Shown here piece after piece: positions 24,005 to 35,358 of a stretch of DNA of 64,000 bases. Under the pieces are notes generated by a model, which was not told the origin of the DNA, searched no databases, and was given only the letters and a program-made list of their open reading frames with translations. The translations under genes were made by a program, and so were the position numbers. Where the stretch lies: the NCBI RefSeq assembly GCF_000165425.1, contig NW_001798997.1, positions 1-64,000 on the forward strand, given 5' to 3'. The stretch's first letter is position 1. Every line of letters starts with the position of its first letter. This stretch comes from Paramecium tetraurelia. Taxonomy: Eukaryota; Ciliophora; Oligohymenophorea; Peniculida; Parameciidae.

Positions 24005-26448
24005 TCAAGACTCAATTAATGTTTAATGAATTTGTGTATTTAACACAGCTGCCTTTTGTTATTCCAAAAACTTAGTATAATCGTCATCCTTAATGGGGAT
24101 TTCATCAATTTATATAAAAAAGTAGTCCTCGTTCACTTCTGGTTACCAATTCGTAAGAATACGCACAACCTCATCGAGATTACTCATCTAATTACTAATT
24201 TAGATATCTTACTTTCAATTCTATTTAGAAATATTTCAAATAACAAATTCCAACTTTGAACAAGTAGATTTCTCCTTCCAATAAGAAATTATCCCATAAT
24301 CTTGAGAGCATAGGAAATTTAAATTGATGCAAGAATATTTTTAAGAACCATTTCATCAAATAGAGTTTAGTTTCTAATTTAATGGCCTTAAGATGGTTGT
24401 ACACAAAAGGTAGAATTCTTTATAGATTCTCTTCAAAGAATCGTATTCTCCATTCGATCTGTCTAGTATCATTTTAAAAGACACTTAGGAAATGATATTA
24501 ATGGAGCAGATTGACCAAGGCCTAGAAACTATCGTATTCTTGCAGATGTTTGATAAGAACTACTGCAATATCAATTAAATCTGGTATGTATCCGAAATCT
24601 GGTCTATAATTACTAAAGGCATGTAAGATATTTGATAATTCCTTGGCTTTTACATCAGTTATGAATGGATATTATTGTTTTGCCCTTATGATATCTCCTC
24701 TAATAGCTAGAATTTGATGATTCGTGATACCTTCTTAAATATTGGTAGTTTTACGAACAAATATGGCATAGAGTTCTTCTCTAATCTTTAGGTTGTTGCC
24801 TATAATAATAGGCCATAGAGTTCTCCTTGCAAAATCAGGCAATCCGAGTTTCCATAAGATCATTAGTAACATTGACTTATTTTTCTTTCCTTAGACGATC
24901 ATTTCCTATTAGATATTGCTACCATTATTGATTTCTGATTGATTGCTGTATTGTTAATTTTAAATTTGCTATCTATTCTGGATAGGATTCAAGGAGATAG
25001 TTTTTTTAAGACAACGACATAAACTTTCTAGAACACTAGCGGAATTGGCTTGATTCTATGCTTTTTAAACGGCTTCTTCTTTTTTGACACTTATATATTT
25101 CTTATAATTCAAAGGTTTATTTGGTTCATAATCCCAATGTGACCTCCAAAAAGGCAAGATGTCATTTCTCCAGATTTCTGATCTCTTCTCCTCATTCTCT
25201 TATCTCCTTTATTTCTCTTCTGCTCTCTTAGCCTCCATCTCTCTACGATTAATAATGACTGCTCTTAAGTAATTGATCCATTTTGATTTAATTTCCAAAT
25301 CATTCACCTTTATATCAACTGATCTATGTATTGTAATGATTGAAAAACAAAACATGTCAAATTCAGGGGGAATATTATTCTTTATCATAATCTCGGTTGT
25401 ATTTTGTCCCAATGCTATGTCATGAACATCACACATATTGATATATCTAGCTGGTTCATTATCATTATTTATGGATCTCCAACATATACGTCTAATTTAA
25501 TCATTTCAATTACTTCTCATCACTACTTAAGAAAAACTTTCTTGGTTATCCACCATTGTATCTTCCATATTTAACCAAATTGCATCCTTTCATTAGATCA
25601 AATGCTACTTACAACCATTTAGTTATCTACTCCCCTTGTATTTTCTCATTGCATAAAATCATACGATTGTACATCTATTCTAAATAATCTAGTGTCGTTT
25701 GGAATGGTTCCCTAGTTATGGAATCATAAACCTCCTCAAAATATTTAGGTGAGATATCTGGAAATACTGGAATATTATTTTTTAGGAATTGCTCCTTTGT
25801 CATCTTATTCTTTGGTAAGATTTTAGTAGAAGCAGCATCAGTTGACAACATTATGAATGAGTAAGCCAGTACATATGGGATATCATCTGACTTAAATTCA
25901 TGAGGATTTTATTAATGATAAACCTTTGCAAATACTTTGACTACTCTATCTACCATTTATGCTTCTCCTGCTAATCGAAATCTCTATAATAATAATCTCA
26001 TTGCATCCAAATAGCTCTTACCTTTTAAATTAAATTGTTGACAATAAGCTTCAAATACATCCTAATGTTTTTGATCTGGTTTACAAAAGTATTTGTTTAT
26101 TGAATCCTTATTCAATCCCTTTGTATTCATTAGCACTTTCGCTATGTCCTCATTTGTATTCTCAATCACCTAATTATCAATCAAATATTATATGGCCTAA
26201 AATTTAAATTATTTTCTTATTACACTATTTTGATCCTTCGAAAATCTTGTTATAAACTAATCAATATGAAATCTCTCTTGAACAGCCTTTTCACATATTG
26301 TAATTTATTGGATTAATGGGTTATTTCCATTTACGATCTTATCCATTTTATTCTATTATCTCTCATACTATTTCGTTGAACTCGGCTTACTCTTTACCCC
26401 TGGAGAATCCTCTTCAACTATGATGACTTAATCTTCATCATCTGACAT
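24005..26448 (-). CDS. TBS-type protein: Sec7 Arf-GEF, PH-like and TBC domains
   Basis: Start ATG 26448 (MSDDEDQVIIVEED). Residues ~70-260 form a Sec7 domain: NTNEDIAKVLMNTKGLN, GKSYLDAMRLLLQRFR, then LAGEAQMVDRVV with the glutamic finger in GEAQ, YVLAYSFIMLSTDA and MTKEQFLKNN. A PH-like segment follows at ~25,210-25,440 (FCFSIITIHRSVDIK, KSKWINYLRAVI). The C-terminal ~300 residues form a TBC (Rab-GAP) domain, with the arginine finger I-x-x-D-x-x-R in AIRGDIIRA, then LHAFSNYRPDFGYIPDL and MLSRLWDNFLLEG. This Sec7 plus TBC layout matches the TBS subfamily described in protists such as ciliates. It would activate Arf and may act on Rabs in membrane traffic. Only 27 bp separate it from the next gene. 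Confidence 0.82.
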
Positions 26449-26605
26449 TATTTTAGAATTTTTAATTTATTAAAGAAAACACAACTATTGTACTTAGTTT
26501 ATGCATAATGCTATTTAATAATCAAAAACTAGATTTTATATAAACCTGCATTAACGATTCAAAAAGCTGAGCCCAAACATTTAATGAACAAATATGTAGA
26601 ATAAA

Positions 26606-27045
26606 ATGAGATAATACCTATTTACTTTCATATTGTAATAGAAGGAATATTAAAAATTAACTTAAGTATTATTCTAAAATTTGCATCAATTTAATTCTGA
26701 AATTCCTTTATTACATAATGAATATTATTAATGGAGGAATAAGGAAAAAATGATAAATATGCATAGATTAATAAGATTATTAATATTATAAATATTAATC
26801 ATAGGAGACTAAGATTTAGAGTTCATTTTAATTTCATAAAATGAAACATTAATTTAATGGTTCTTAGATAGAAATGAATAAAGAAGATTATAATCTTATC
26901 AATTAATAAACATTACCAAACAATTCTTAGTCGTACTAGAGGGAACTATTGTAAATTCTTAATAAATAATTTGAATAAGGGTTATTTTATTAAATAAAAG
27001 AGATTGAATCGGAGAGGAATAAGAGCAATAATTAGAAATTTATGA
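26606..27045 (+). CDS. Small hypothetical protein, 136 aa
   Basis: ATG 26606 (MRQYLFTFILQQKEYQ) to TGA 27043-27045. Removing one 29-nt GTA..AAG intron (26951-26979) gives exactly 137 codons and joins FLVVLEGTI to GYFIKQKRLNRRGIR. The N-terminus is basic/hydrophobic and the C-terminus strongly basic, a composition that could suit a mitochondrial or ribosome-associated protein, but nothing confirms it. It ends 27 bp before the eL30 start codon. In the unspliced frame the reading continues into eL30 out of phase, which I take as chance. Confidence 0.5.
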
Positions 27046-27072
27046 TATTAAAATTTTTAAATTAATTTTAAA

Positions 27073-27461
27073 ATGGTCAAGAATGTTGCTTAAGAGAGTG
27101 TCAATTAAAAACTTTAATTGGTGGTTAGATCAGGAAAGATCACCATGGGTTACAAATAAACCTTGAAGGCCATTAGAAATGGAACAGCCAAGCTTGTATT
27201 CATCTCAAACAATTGTCCAACAATCAGAAAGACCCAAATTGAATACTATGCCATGTTGGCTTAGATCACCATTGTTTTATATCAAGGAAACAACGTCGAT
27301 TTAGGTACGGGGGTTATTTGGGAGGCTTAGCTCTTCCTAATTGAGTTTATGGGCATGAGTGATTTTATCTTATTTTAGGTACCGCCTGTGGTAAATTACA
27401 CAGATGCTCAAGTTTAGCCATCATTGATGCTGGAGATTCTGACATCTTAACATAATAATGA
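27073..27461 (+). CDS. RPL30: 60S ribosomal protein eL30
   Basis: ATG 27073 (MVKNVAQESVNQKLQLVV) to TGA 27459-27461; 104 aa after splicing. The signature of eL30 is complete: [56 protein letters not shown] and [11 protein letters not shown]. It is a kink-turn RNA-binding protein at the large-subunit interface. One intron of 74 nt (27305-27378) interrupts codon G in VDLG|T. That is three times the usual size here and unusually G-rich at its 5' end (GTACGGGGG). In yeast, L30 binds its own pre-mRNA near the intron and blocks splicing, so this intron may be regulatory (see findings). Length and residues are normal for the family. Confidence 0.95.
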
Positions 27462-27665
27462 TACATTTTTTATTAGTACAATATTATAAATCATAAAAAT
27501 TCCGTCAAATCCAATATTGGAATCAATAAAATATATTAAGAACATCATATAAAAGATGAAAGTTTTGTTCTTTATGTACATATTGCTGCAAATTCTTAAT
27601 TACAATTATCAATTATTTAATATTTCTTCTTATACTCTTATTTTTTTTGTTTAGTACTCATTTGT

Positions 27666-27953
27666 TCACTTTTTGTGAAACCTCTTAAATAAGTTTATCA
27701 AATACATCTAATTATTCTGTCTATCTTAAACTTTATAAGTAATTCTAATCTTCTCAGAAACATATCTTAACTTTGTAGCAATAATAGGATTAAGTTTTTG
27801 GGGTTGCAATATTTCAAATAGTTAAAATTATGAATGTTTTATATTTGCAATAATTAGTATTTAATTTAAAATAATCGTTTATATCAGACCTATTTGTTTC
27901 TAAAATAAAGATTAGTTATTAAAATACTAATAAATCATATATAGAGTTATCAT
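27666..27953 (-). CDS. Small hypothetical ORF, 95 aa
   Basis: An intact ATG-to-TGA frame of 96 codons (MITLYMIYQYFNNQS, later LRYVSEKIRITYKVQ) whose second half is hydrophilic and protein-like. A perfect-looking 28-nt GTA..TAG intron could be cut near its start, but that would shift the frame and soon meet a stop, so the unspliced reading is preferred. No domain recognised. Its start lies just 80 bp from the chosen start of the divergent phosphatase gene. It may be spurious. Confidence 0.35.
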
Positions 27954-28032
27954 TTTTAACTAATAAATGAATTACAAATATCAAATTAATTTTGTTTATT
28001 AAAATATGTTCGTTAATAACTATTGCTTGTCA

Positions 28033-28707
28033 ATGAATTGTATTGTTGCTCCACTTAATGGTTGTGGAGGTATATACTTAGGGAATGTGGACGCAGCCTA
28101 AGACTCTCAATTACTTAATTAATACAAAATTGGAGCTGTATTGTAAATATTAGATTAATCAGTCCCTGTCAAAGGAGCCTAGAAATTAGTAATCTTTTAT
28201 AATTATGTTTAGTGGATTATGGCTGAGGATTCAGAAGACTTTCCTCTATATAAATACTTTGATTAGAGCATAAGATTTATAGAGAATTAAAGCAAAAAAA
28301 CCAATGTGTTGATCCATTGTTATGCTGGTATATCTAGATCTGCTGCAATTGTGGCTGCATACATGATGCAGAAATACAATTGGAGTGTAAATTAGACCAT
28401 ACTTCACATCCAAAGCAAAAGAAGGATTGTGAGTCCAAATTCAGGATTTATGAAATAATTAAAAGATTTTGAAAGGAAATTGTCAAATCAAGATCAATAA
28501 TTATCATTAAATTCATTTAAATTGGATATGTCTAATTACAGGCCAAGTTCAGCTATGTCAAATTACAATAGTATAAGCACTACAGCCATGGGGAATTACA
28601 ATAAAGTAAACACTTAAAACACAAAGTCATCTTCAAGATTAGATGATTTTAGCAACAAATTGGATCAATTTAGACATTAATTGAGGGTGAGACAAAAGGC
28701 TTATTGA
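28033..28707 (+). CDS. Dual-specificity protein phosphatase
   Basis: The frame reads [11 protein letters not shown], then [29 protein letters not shown] and [24 protein letters not shown] is the catalytic HC-x5-R signature of cysteine-based phosphatases, and the acidic residue expected before it is in [23 protein letters not shown] is the typical following helix. The ~75-residue tail is Ser/Asn-rich and disordered. I chose ATG 28033 ([12 protein letters not shown]); in-frame ATGs also exist at 27967 and 28006, but they would leave almost no space for a promoter next to the divergent gene. No intron. Substrate (MAP kinase or other) cannot be told. Stop TGA 28705-28707. Confidence 0.88.
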
Positions 28708-28742
28708 ATTTACTTAATATAAACTCAATTATTAATATAAAT

Positions 28743-30613
28743 ATGTTTAAAGACTTAGGATATCAATTGCTAATTAAATGGAAACTCTGGAAAGTATTGG
28801 TAGTGATATTTCCATTTACATTTATTTATGGAATATATCTGCTCTTTGTGATATCTTCGAATTCAGATCGTAATTCATTTGATGGAAGTCAATTAATTCA
28901 TGCTGAGGTCAATAATTAATTGGCTTAAACTTTAAGTTTAGCTGCTGAGTCATACATGAAAGAATTCGGAAAGACAAATGACATCCATTAATTATTGATG
29001 GAAAAACTTAGTAATCTTGGTTTGGAAACATTTTCTTAGGAGAAGTACAAAAATGTGATAGGGAAATTGAAAGCACCAAGAAGTCCTGATTATGAATGCA
29101 GTTTGATATCATTTGAATATAACGACGAATCTCCCAATATTAAAATTAGGAGTATTGCATATGTGTTGGCACTCATTAAACTATATTAATCAGATTGTAT
29201 TAAAAATATGACTATTCTTAGAAATCAATTATTTATCAAGAGACATAATATTTGTGGGCTATCATACAAATTATAAGAGATACGGTCAAGGAATCACAGC
29301 ATTTTTAGAAGAATATGTAAATCCCTAGAGAGTATCATTTATGCCAAGATCAGGAACTATCAGATCTTCTATTAATATCAATCTAGATGATAAATTTGAT
29401 TCTGTTGCATTAAAGGTGTTTGGATTGAATGGCAAAGTCTCAGACAGAGATTATTACAATAGTATTAACATGCTTATGGAGAAACAAAGCTTTTAGTATC
29501 AATTTACAGAAACGAATTACAATTGGATGCTTCAACTAGAAAAGTACTTAGAAAAGGAATTAAGAACATATTGGAAATTATTTCAATTAGATTCCATTTA
29601 TTAACTACCCCAAAAAAGATTTTTACATATGGACCCTTATTTTTCAAATTAAATTGAGATGTTCCAAGGAGATTTACATGAGGCACACTCATATATTATG
29701 AAATACGGAATTTATTCATTAACATTGAGAGGGTACAATACTTAAAATAAAGATGATTCAGTTTTATTGACTAATAAGTTGTTGTTGGTAGGAGAAGCAA
29801 GTATCAAGGCTTTGATGGCTAATGATGAATTCATCCATTCTGGTTCAACTCTTTATCTACCTCTAAACAGAAGTTTCACATTGACAATTCAGAATTATTG
29901 TTTACCTTATGTCTTTGTGATATTGAGTTGTGCCATCTTTGCCATCAAGTCTGTTTATAGCAGGTGGCATTTTAATCTATTTAATGATAATAAAGAAGAA
30001 TTGGGTAGAAGCAATTCAATGGTTGCTCATAAAGCAATCATTGAAATCTTTATGGGGTTCACTTTATGTTTCATTCCAAATATGATAAGTTATTTTAATA
30101 ATAAATAATATGAGTATTTCGATTAATATTTTGTAATCATGCTTGTGATTATAGTAACTTACTTGATACTCATATATTCTTCTAGGAAATAAATTTTTGG
30201 ATAATTTTCATTGCCTCGTAGAGAAAGTGTTGCAGAATGGTTATGGGTTGAATTAGTGATCTAAGTGTGCTTTGTTATGATGTATGCAGGAATAGTTCAC
30301 ATTCCAATAGCTACTTTTATTGCCATCTTCTTAGGACCTTGGTTTTTCTTTATTTAACCATTGAGATTTAAACGTACTATTATTTGTTATTGTAGCTAAT
30401 TTCAAGTTGTGGGATATATTCACATATGTGATTAATTTACTGTTCTTATATGGATATTTCTAGATATTATCATACTTTGGATTTGATTCGATGCTGGCAT
30501 TTTATAAGCAGGTGGTCATCAATTATAATAATGTTGGAGTGCATTTGTTTTATTACTTAAATGGGGCCTTGATTCCATCTTTATTAAGATTTGCTGAGTT
30601 GTTGTTATTTTGA
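28743..30613 (+). CDS. GPAA1: GPI transamidase subunit GAA1/GPAA1
   Basis: ATG 28743 (MFKDLGYQLLIKWKL) is followed at once by a transmembrane helix (VLVVIFPFTFIYGIYLLFV), as in GAA1. The luminal part has SIAYVLALIKLY, then after a 25-nt intron YLSRDIIFVGYHT, GQGITAFLEEY, and HMDPYFSNQIEMFQGDLHEA. At least six C-terminal transmembrane helices follow, one split by a 22-nt intron (RFK|NFKLWDIFTYV). The layout (N-terminal helix, M28-peptidase-like luminal domain, multi-span C-terminus) and the DIIF, HEA and KRYGQG motifs match GAA1, which presents the GPI lipid to the ER transamidase. This fits a ciliate that coats its surface with GPI-anchored antigens. An in-frame ATG at 28704 overlaps the upstream stop codon and was rejected. 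Stop 30611-30613. Confidence 0.85.
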
Positions 30614-30684
30614 TGTTGATTTAAGATAAATATATATTGTTAAGGGGATAATTAATTACATTAATAATAAAAATTTATAAGTAA

Positions 30685-32172
30685 TCATGGTGATTATTAT
30701 TATTTTAATTTGTTTTAATATTTATCTAGTTGAATGTGTAAAGTCTGATTAATCACTTTCATTCCCAAATAATCAGAATTCAAGATTGTCAATTTCTAAT
30801 TTTACTTTTGAATCTCTTCTTAGTACCTAGACTCTTATTCTTATAGTCTTTACTCTAATTTATCTACTGATTCAACTCTAATCTTAATATCCTTTAATTC
30901 TTTCTAACACTACTACAATTCTTAAGTTTAATTTGTTAATATCTGCTCTTTTATTGTTAGTTCCACCTGGATTGCTTTTAAACACTTTTAAGTTTCTACT
31001 AGTTCTCTTTTTAATTCTGATATCTTAGTTACTAATTTCTGATTCTCTTCTTGTTGTAGGATTAACTCATCTACATTTAAAGGGTTAAAATAAGTATTTT
31101 AAACACAATTTTTAATTTTTTAATTGTTCCCTTTTTTCTTGTAACTTTTTTGAGAATCTTTTGGAGATGTCATTGTTTCAGCACTGCTTATACTTGGATC
31201 TTTCGATTATAATTCATATTTCAATTACTCAATTTCTTCATTCAATTCCTTTATTTTCTTCTCATTTACTTTACTTTCAGATTGAATGAAGTAGTAATCA
31301 CTTACTAATTAATCATACTATTTTCTTTGAGTATTCAAATCTATCGATTGTTAATTGTATTGTTTTTGTAATTGTTTTTATTTTTCAATTGAAATCTACC
31401 ACTCCTATGCTATATTTTCCATCTTATCCCTAAATTCCTCTCCTACTTGAACACTCTTATTGTCTTATTCCACTGTAATTTGGGTTTCTCTATTTACATT
31501 TTCTTTACTAATTTGTAGCAGTTCCTTTAATCTCCTATTCTCAAAATCATAGTCTCTTAGAACCAATTTATATTGTTCAACTTCCTTATACATTTCATCC
31601 TAATTCTTCATTGAAGCTTAATGATAGAATTAAGTTTCTGTTTGAACTAGTTTAGATATTTGTTCCTTGACTTTTGTTGTTGACTCCTATTGTTTCACAC
31701 TGTAGTTCATTCCTAAATCAATCTCTGTTTATGATGTTTCGGAAACATTATTGTAAACTAAATCAGCCTGAGTATTTTGGGAAACCTTTATCATCTAAGT
31801 TTTTCTCATTAGATCCTATTGCTCCAACTTTAAAAGTAATTCCTTTTTTTGTTGATTAGACTAGAGGATCATATTCTTAAAACTGAGAATCTATTTCTCA
31901 TATTGTTCTATTGATTTATCTTTCTATTTTATAATCTCATTTAATAACTCCTATTTCTTGTCTTCGCATTGGATCTCTTTATCAACAGAAACCTTAGTTT
32001 TATCCTTACTCTTCGAAAGTATTAATTCATTTGTTAATCTCTCCACTTATTCACGTAACTACTGTTCCTCATTGATGTTTGGCTTTCGATTCTACATAGA
32101 ATAGGATTCTAGTAAGTTTCTCTTGACTGTCTCCCCTCCTGATTCAAATAGTTTTTACTGTCTTATATGCAT
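30685..32172 (-). CDS. Coiled-coil protein, 495 aa, intronless
   Basis: One frame of 496 codons from ATG 32172 (MHIRQQKLFESGGETV) to TGA 30685-30687. Nearly the whole protein is heptad-rich helix (EEQQLREQVERLTNEL and similar), with one Ser/Thr-Pro break in the middle (SISSAETMTSPKDSQ). There is no membrane segment, signal or catalytic motif. It overlaps nothing and sits 71 bp from the converging GAA1 gene. Likely a cytoskeletal or tethering coiled coil; no family assigned. Confidence 0.75.
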
Positions 32173-32665
32173 ATAAAAATAATTAATAAATTTGAGAATT
32201 ATGTTGAACTTCCTTTTCCAATAGAATTACAATTAGAAGAATCTAAAAAGTTAATTACTGTTACCAAGATACTTATATCCTTATTACATATTGTAATGTT
32301 TTCTCAAAAATAATTTTTTTTTCTTCAAACTTTCTTATTGATAATTCACATGACAAGGTTGCTTTCATGGCATGACTACTTCCAGGTCTCTTTCGATATG
32401 AATTTTACACTTAAATCAATTTTAGACGCAATACAGTATATTTTTAGGTTTGGATACTAGGGTAAGATAAATTTAAAGTAAATTAACTCTTAAGAAAACT
32501 TAAGATCATAAATAGAAGTAATATACTAAAATTATTTAAAATATTCATTCATTAAATATTAAAGAATTCATAATATAAATTCATTAAAAAATGGAGATTT
32601 TATAAAAAGGCTATTGGATATTTATAAGACTTTTTTTGATTTAAAATATCATTGATCTTTTAGAT
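32173..32665. other. Intergenic, no convincing gene
   Basis: A 68-residue minus-strand ORF (32346-32552, MNEYFKQFQYITSIYD) is intact but short and unsupported. The rest is AT-rich with frequent TGA on both strands. It probably contains the promoter of the coiled-coil gene and the 3' UTR of the J-protein gene. Confidence 0.4.
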
Positions 32666-33550
32666 TCAAAAATAAGCTTCAAATTTTTCAAAATTTAACT
32701 TTAACTCTTTAATTAGATCGCATGAACTCCAGTCTAATTAATCAATCGCTTTTTAATATCTTTTAATTTCACTTGAATAAATAGATTTGCTGATTAATTT
32801 CATATAATTTTATTGTTTTAAACTAATTGCATCGCATTATCTTTTCAATTAATTTACATAATTCTTTTCCACATCATAATCAAATTTAAGAAGTTTTTCT
32901 TACGAGAATTTTTCTTTCTTAAATTGATCCCCTACAAAGTATTTTACCTCATTTATTAAGTTAATACTTGTAATTTGTTTGAAGTCCTCTATACTGAATA
33001 TTGCAAGCTCTTTTAAAATTAATATAAAGGTTATTTCTTAAAAGGAAATTAGAAAGCCTAAGATGCAAAATAAAGGAATGTGAATAAGAGAATTAATTTA
33101 ATTATGCTATTCAATAATTTAGCATAATGTGCATTTTGTTATGATTTCTTAGGTGTTTCTTTTGCCTCATTTCGAGCTGCACGTCTTTGAAACTATCTTT
33201 TTAAACTCTTGTTTCCATTAATATGATAAATATAATACCTGTGCAAATAGTTCAAATTCTTCATCTGGTTGAAAGTGCCTGTAATATTTGCCTTAATGAG
33301 GATGTGCTTAAGGTTTTTATTGCTAGAGCGCGTAACTCTCTCTTTTTTCAGGAGATGATAATGTGGAATAGGCTTCTGAAATCCTTTTGAAAACTTCTTG
33401 TGCATTTTCTGCATTATTTTTATCAGGATGATATTTCAATGCTAATTTTCTATATGCTTTCTTAAGTTCATCGTCAGTTGCATTTTTCTAAACACCTAAA
33501 ATGTCATAATAATTCTATAATTTCAGAAGATGATTTATCTCCTCTTTCAT
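32666..33550 (-). CDS. ER J-domain protein, DNAJB12/DNAJB14-like
   Basis: Start ATG 33550 ([16 protein letters not shown]). J domain at residues ~12-80: [33 protein letters not shown] with the HPD that triggers Hsp70 ATPase, then [17 protein letters not shown]. After a 31-nt GTA..AAG intron comes a basic stretch, one transmembrane helix ([17 protein letters not shown]) and YSVQRTSNKLQ. A 20-nt intron then leads to [18 protein letters not shown], then VEKNYVNQLKRQC. That C-terminal block is the DUF1977 tail of DNAJB12/14, ER tail proteins that recruit cytosolic Hsp70 for quality control. Order and spacing fit the family throughout. Stop TGA 32666-32668. Two introns with AAG and GAG ends are needed, so splice sites should be checked. 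Confidence 0.82.
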
Positions 33551-33600
33551 TTTTTGGATGTAATATATAAATAATAAACAAATATAACATAAATTAATAA

Positions 33601-34466
33601 TCATGAAAATGAAATTTAATGTTAAGTGTGATTGTTTGACTAGTCTATCTTTTGATTCTAAAATATTATTAAATAAATCTTATTACTTATGGACTTATCT
33701 GCCTGTATTATTGAGCTTTGCTCTTTTCAACAGGCAAACCATTTAACTGTTATCTAATTTTACCTAACATCCTATTTTGAGGTTAGAGATCTACTGGTAG
33801 TTCATCCCTCTCAACCAATGGGGGATTCATAAACTCAATCTGTCTATAAATGAAGTCTCCCCAAGTTTCTCTGGGGTCAATGACAGGATCAAGCAATTAT
33901 TGCTTTTTAGGTTTTTCATAGATATTTGGAATGCGTTCATATGGTGTTCGCAAACGCAGATGTGTTATCATGATTTCATAATTTACAAATCTGTAATCAT
34001 TATCTTTGGCGAATTGATAGTAGGAAGTGAACTCGAGAATTTCTTGTATGAATTCAAAAAGAAAAAAGGCTGGACGATAATTTCCATGTAGAATAGCATA
34101 ATCTAAAGCAGAGAACCCTTGATTTGAACGAATGGTAATATCAGCACCAGATTAAATTAATAGAGAAACTAATTTTTGATTATCTCTTTTGCAAGCCCAC
34201 ATGAGAGGTGTAACACTTGAGGAACCTCCATCATTTGGATTAGCTCCTATCTATTTCTATTATGAAGTAAAATCTACATCCAAAAATAATTGAACTAGTG
34301 CCATGTCATTTCTCCAAGCAGCTCTGGCTAAGGGAGTTTAAAGGATATCCTTAGCTAAGTCTTCATTGATTAAATTAGGAGACATTTCTAGGATGGGTCT
34401 TATTTTTTCTGTTTTTGTCTAATCTATATACCTTAAGAGCCGCTCCTTCTAATTATGATTGCCCAT
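33601..34466 (-). CDS. Ankyrin-repeat protein
   Basis: Start ATG 34466 (MGNHNQKERLLRYIDQ). At least two to three ankyrin repeats span residues ~45-140: TPLARAAWRNDMALVQLF, VTPLMWACKRDNQKLVSLL with SGADITIRSNQG, and SALDYAILHGNYRPA. The C-terminal half (YERIPNIYEKPKK, DPRETWGDFIYRQIEF) is not repeat-like and includes conserved-looking proline/tryptophan positions; I do not recognise it. A 29-nt GTA..TAG intron near the end leads to the stop at 33601-33603. Without splicing the frame would run on toward the J-protein gene only 50 bp away. Ankyrin repeats bind proteins; partner unknown. Confidence 0.75.
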
Positions 34467-34500
34467 TTTATTTTAATTATTAAATTCATTCTCTATTACT

Positions 34501-35358
34501 ATGCTTGTCTAAGAATAAAAATAGAATAGAACTAGTAGATGTAAGAAGTGCAATCAGGATGTTCCTAACTCCCAATTGTATGCACATTATGAGAATTGCT
34601 AGAAGTAATGTTTAAATGATTAACCCAACTCCAAAGAAATTCCTGAACAAGTCAAACCTACAGTGATTGATGATAAACAGTAGTTGCATCAGCACTTATC
34701 TAACATTGTTCCTTAAGAAGATGAGTTATAAGCCAATTAATAATAAGTAGCAATTGGTTTTAGAATGTTGAAGCTATGTGAAACATGTCAAGAGTATTTC
34801 CAAGTGGAAATTTATTATAATCATTTGAATGAATGCTAAACACAGAAATAAGCCTAAATACTTAATCAAAATTCGATTAACACGAATACGTTGATTTTCT
34901 AATGTTCAGAAGAAATAGGTGGAAATTTCAAAGCTTTTGAGTAAGTTAAAGAAGAACATACATCGGAAATCATTCACAGCAATTATATAGTGTACAAAAA
35001 AACAAAAATAACAAAGGATAAGAACACTGGATTCACACATTATCACACTACATATGAAAGCAAATAGAATATAATTTCTGAAAATAAAATACTGGAAAAT
35101 AAAAATCAAACTAAACCTAAGGAAGAGATCACCACTAATGATAAGATGCCTAGTTTGATAATATAAAGCCCACTAAACTTAGATGTTACTTAAACACCCT
35201 AACCAGATGATGAAGAATTATGTCCTATTTGCAATAAATAGTATGAGTTACTAGATTAAACTAAACTATTTGAGGATTGCCAACATTTATTTCATTTAAA
35301 TTGCATCTAAAAAGATGTCTGTCCAATTTGTGCTGCATAACCATAATAAAATCAATGA
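34501..35358 (+). CDS. RING-finger protein with two N-terminal zinc fingers
   Basis: Intronless frame of 286 codons from ATG 34501 (MLVQEQKQNRTSRCKK). Two CCHC-type fingers: CKKCNQDVPNSQLYAHYENC and CETCQEYFQVEIYYNHLNEC. The C-terminus carries a compact RING: CPICNKQYELLD, CQHLFHLNC and DVCPIC, the C3HC4/C3H2C3 spacing of E3 ubiquitin ligases, ending 10 residues later (TGA 35356-35358). The region between is acidic/polar linker. It likely acts as an E3 ligase using the fingers to bind a target; the substrate is unknown. It is divergent from the ankyrin gene with only 34 bp between starts, a very short shared promoter. Confidence 0.82.

Noticed and set aside
26760-27243. Plus-strand frame running through the 26606 gene into eL30
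   Set aside because: It is a chance unspliced overlap; the spliced 26606 frame and the eL30 frame are each supported by length and content.
28704-28742. ATG at 28704 as the start of GAA1
   Set aside because: It overlaps the stop codon of the upstream phosphatase; ATG 28743 directly precedes the expected N-terminal membrane helix.
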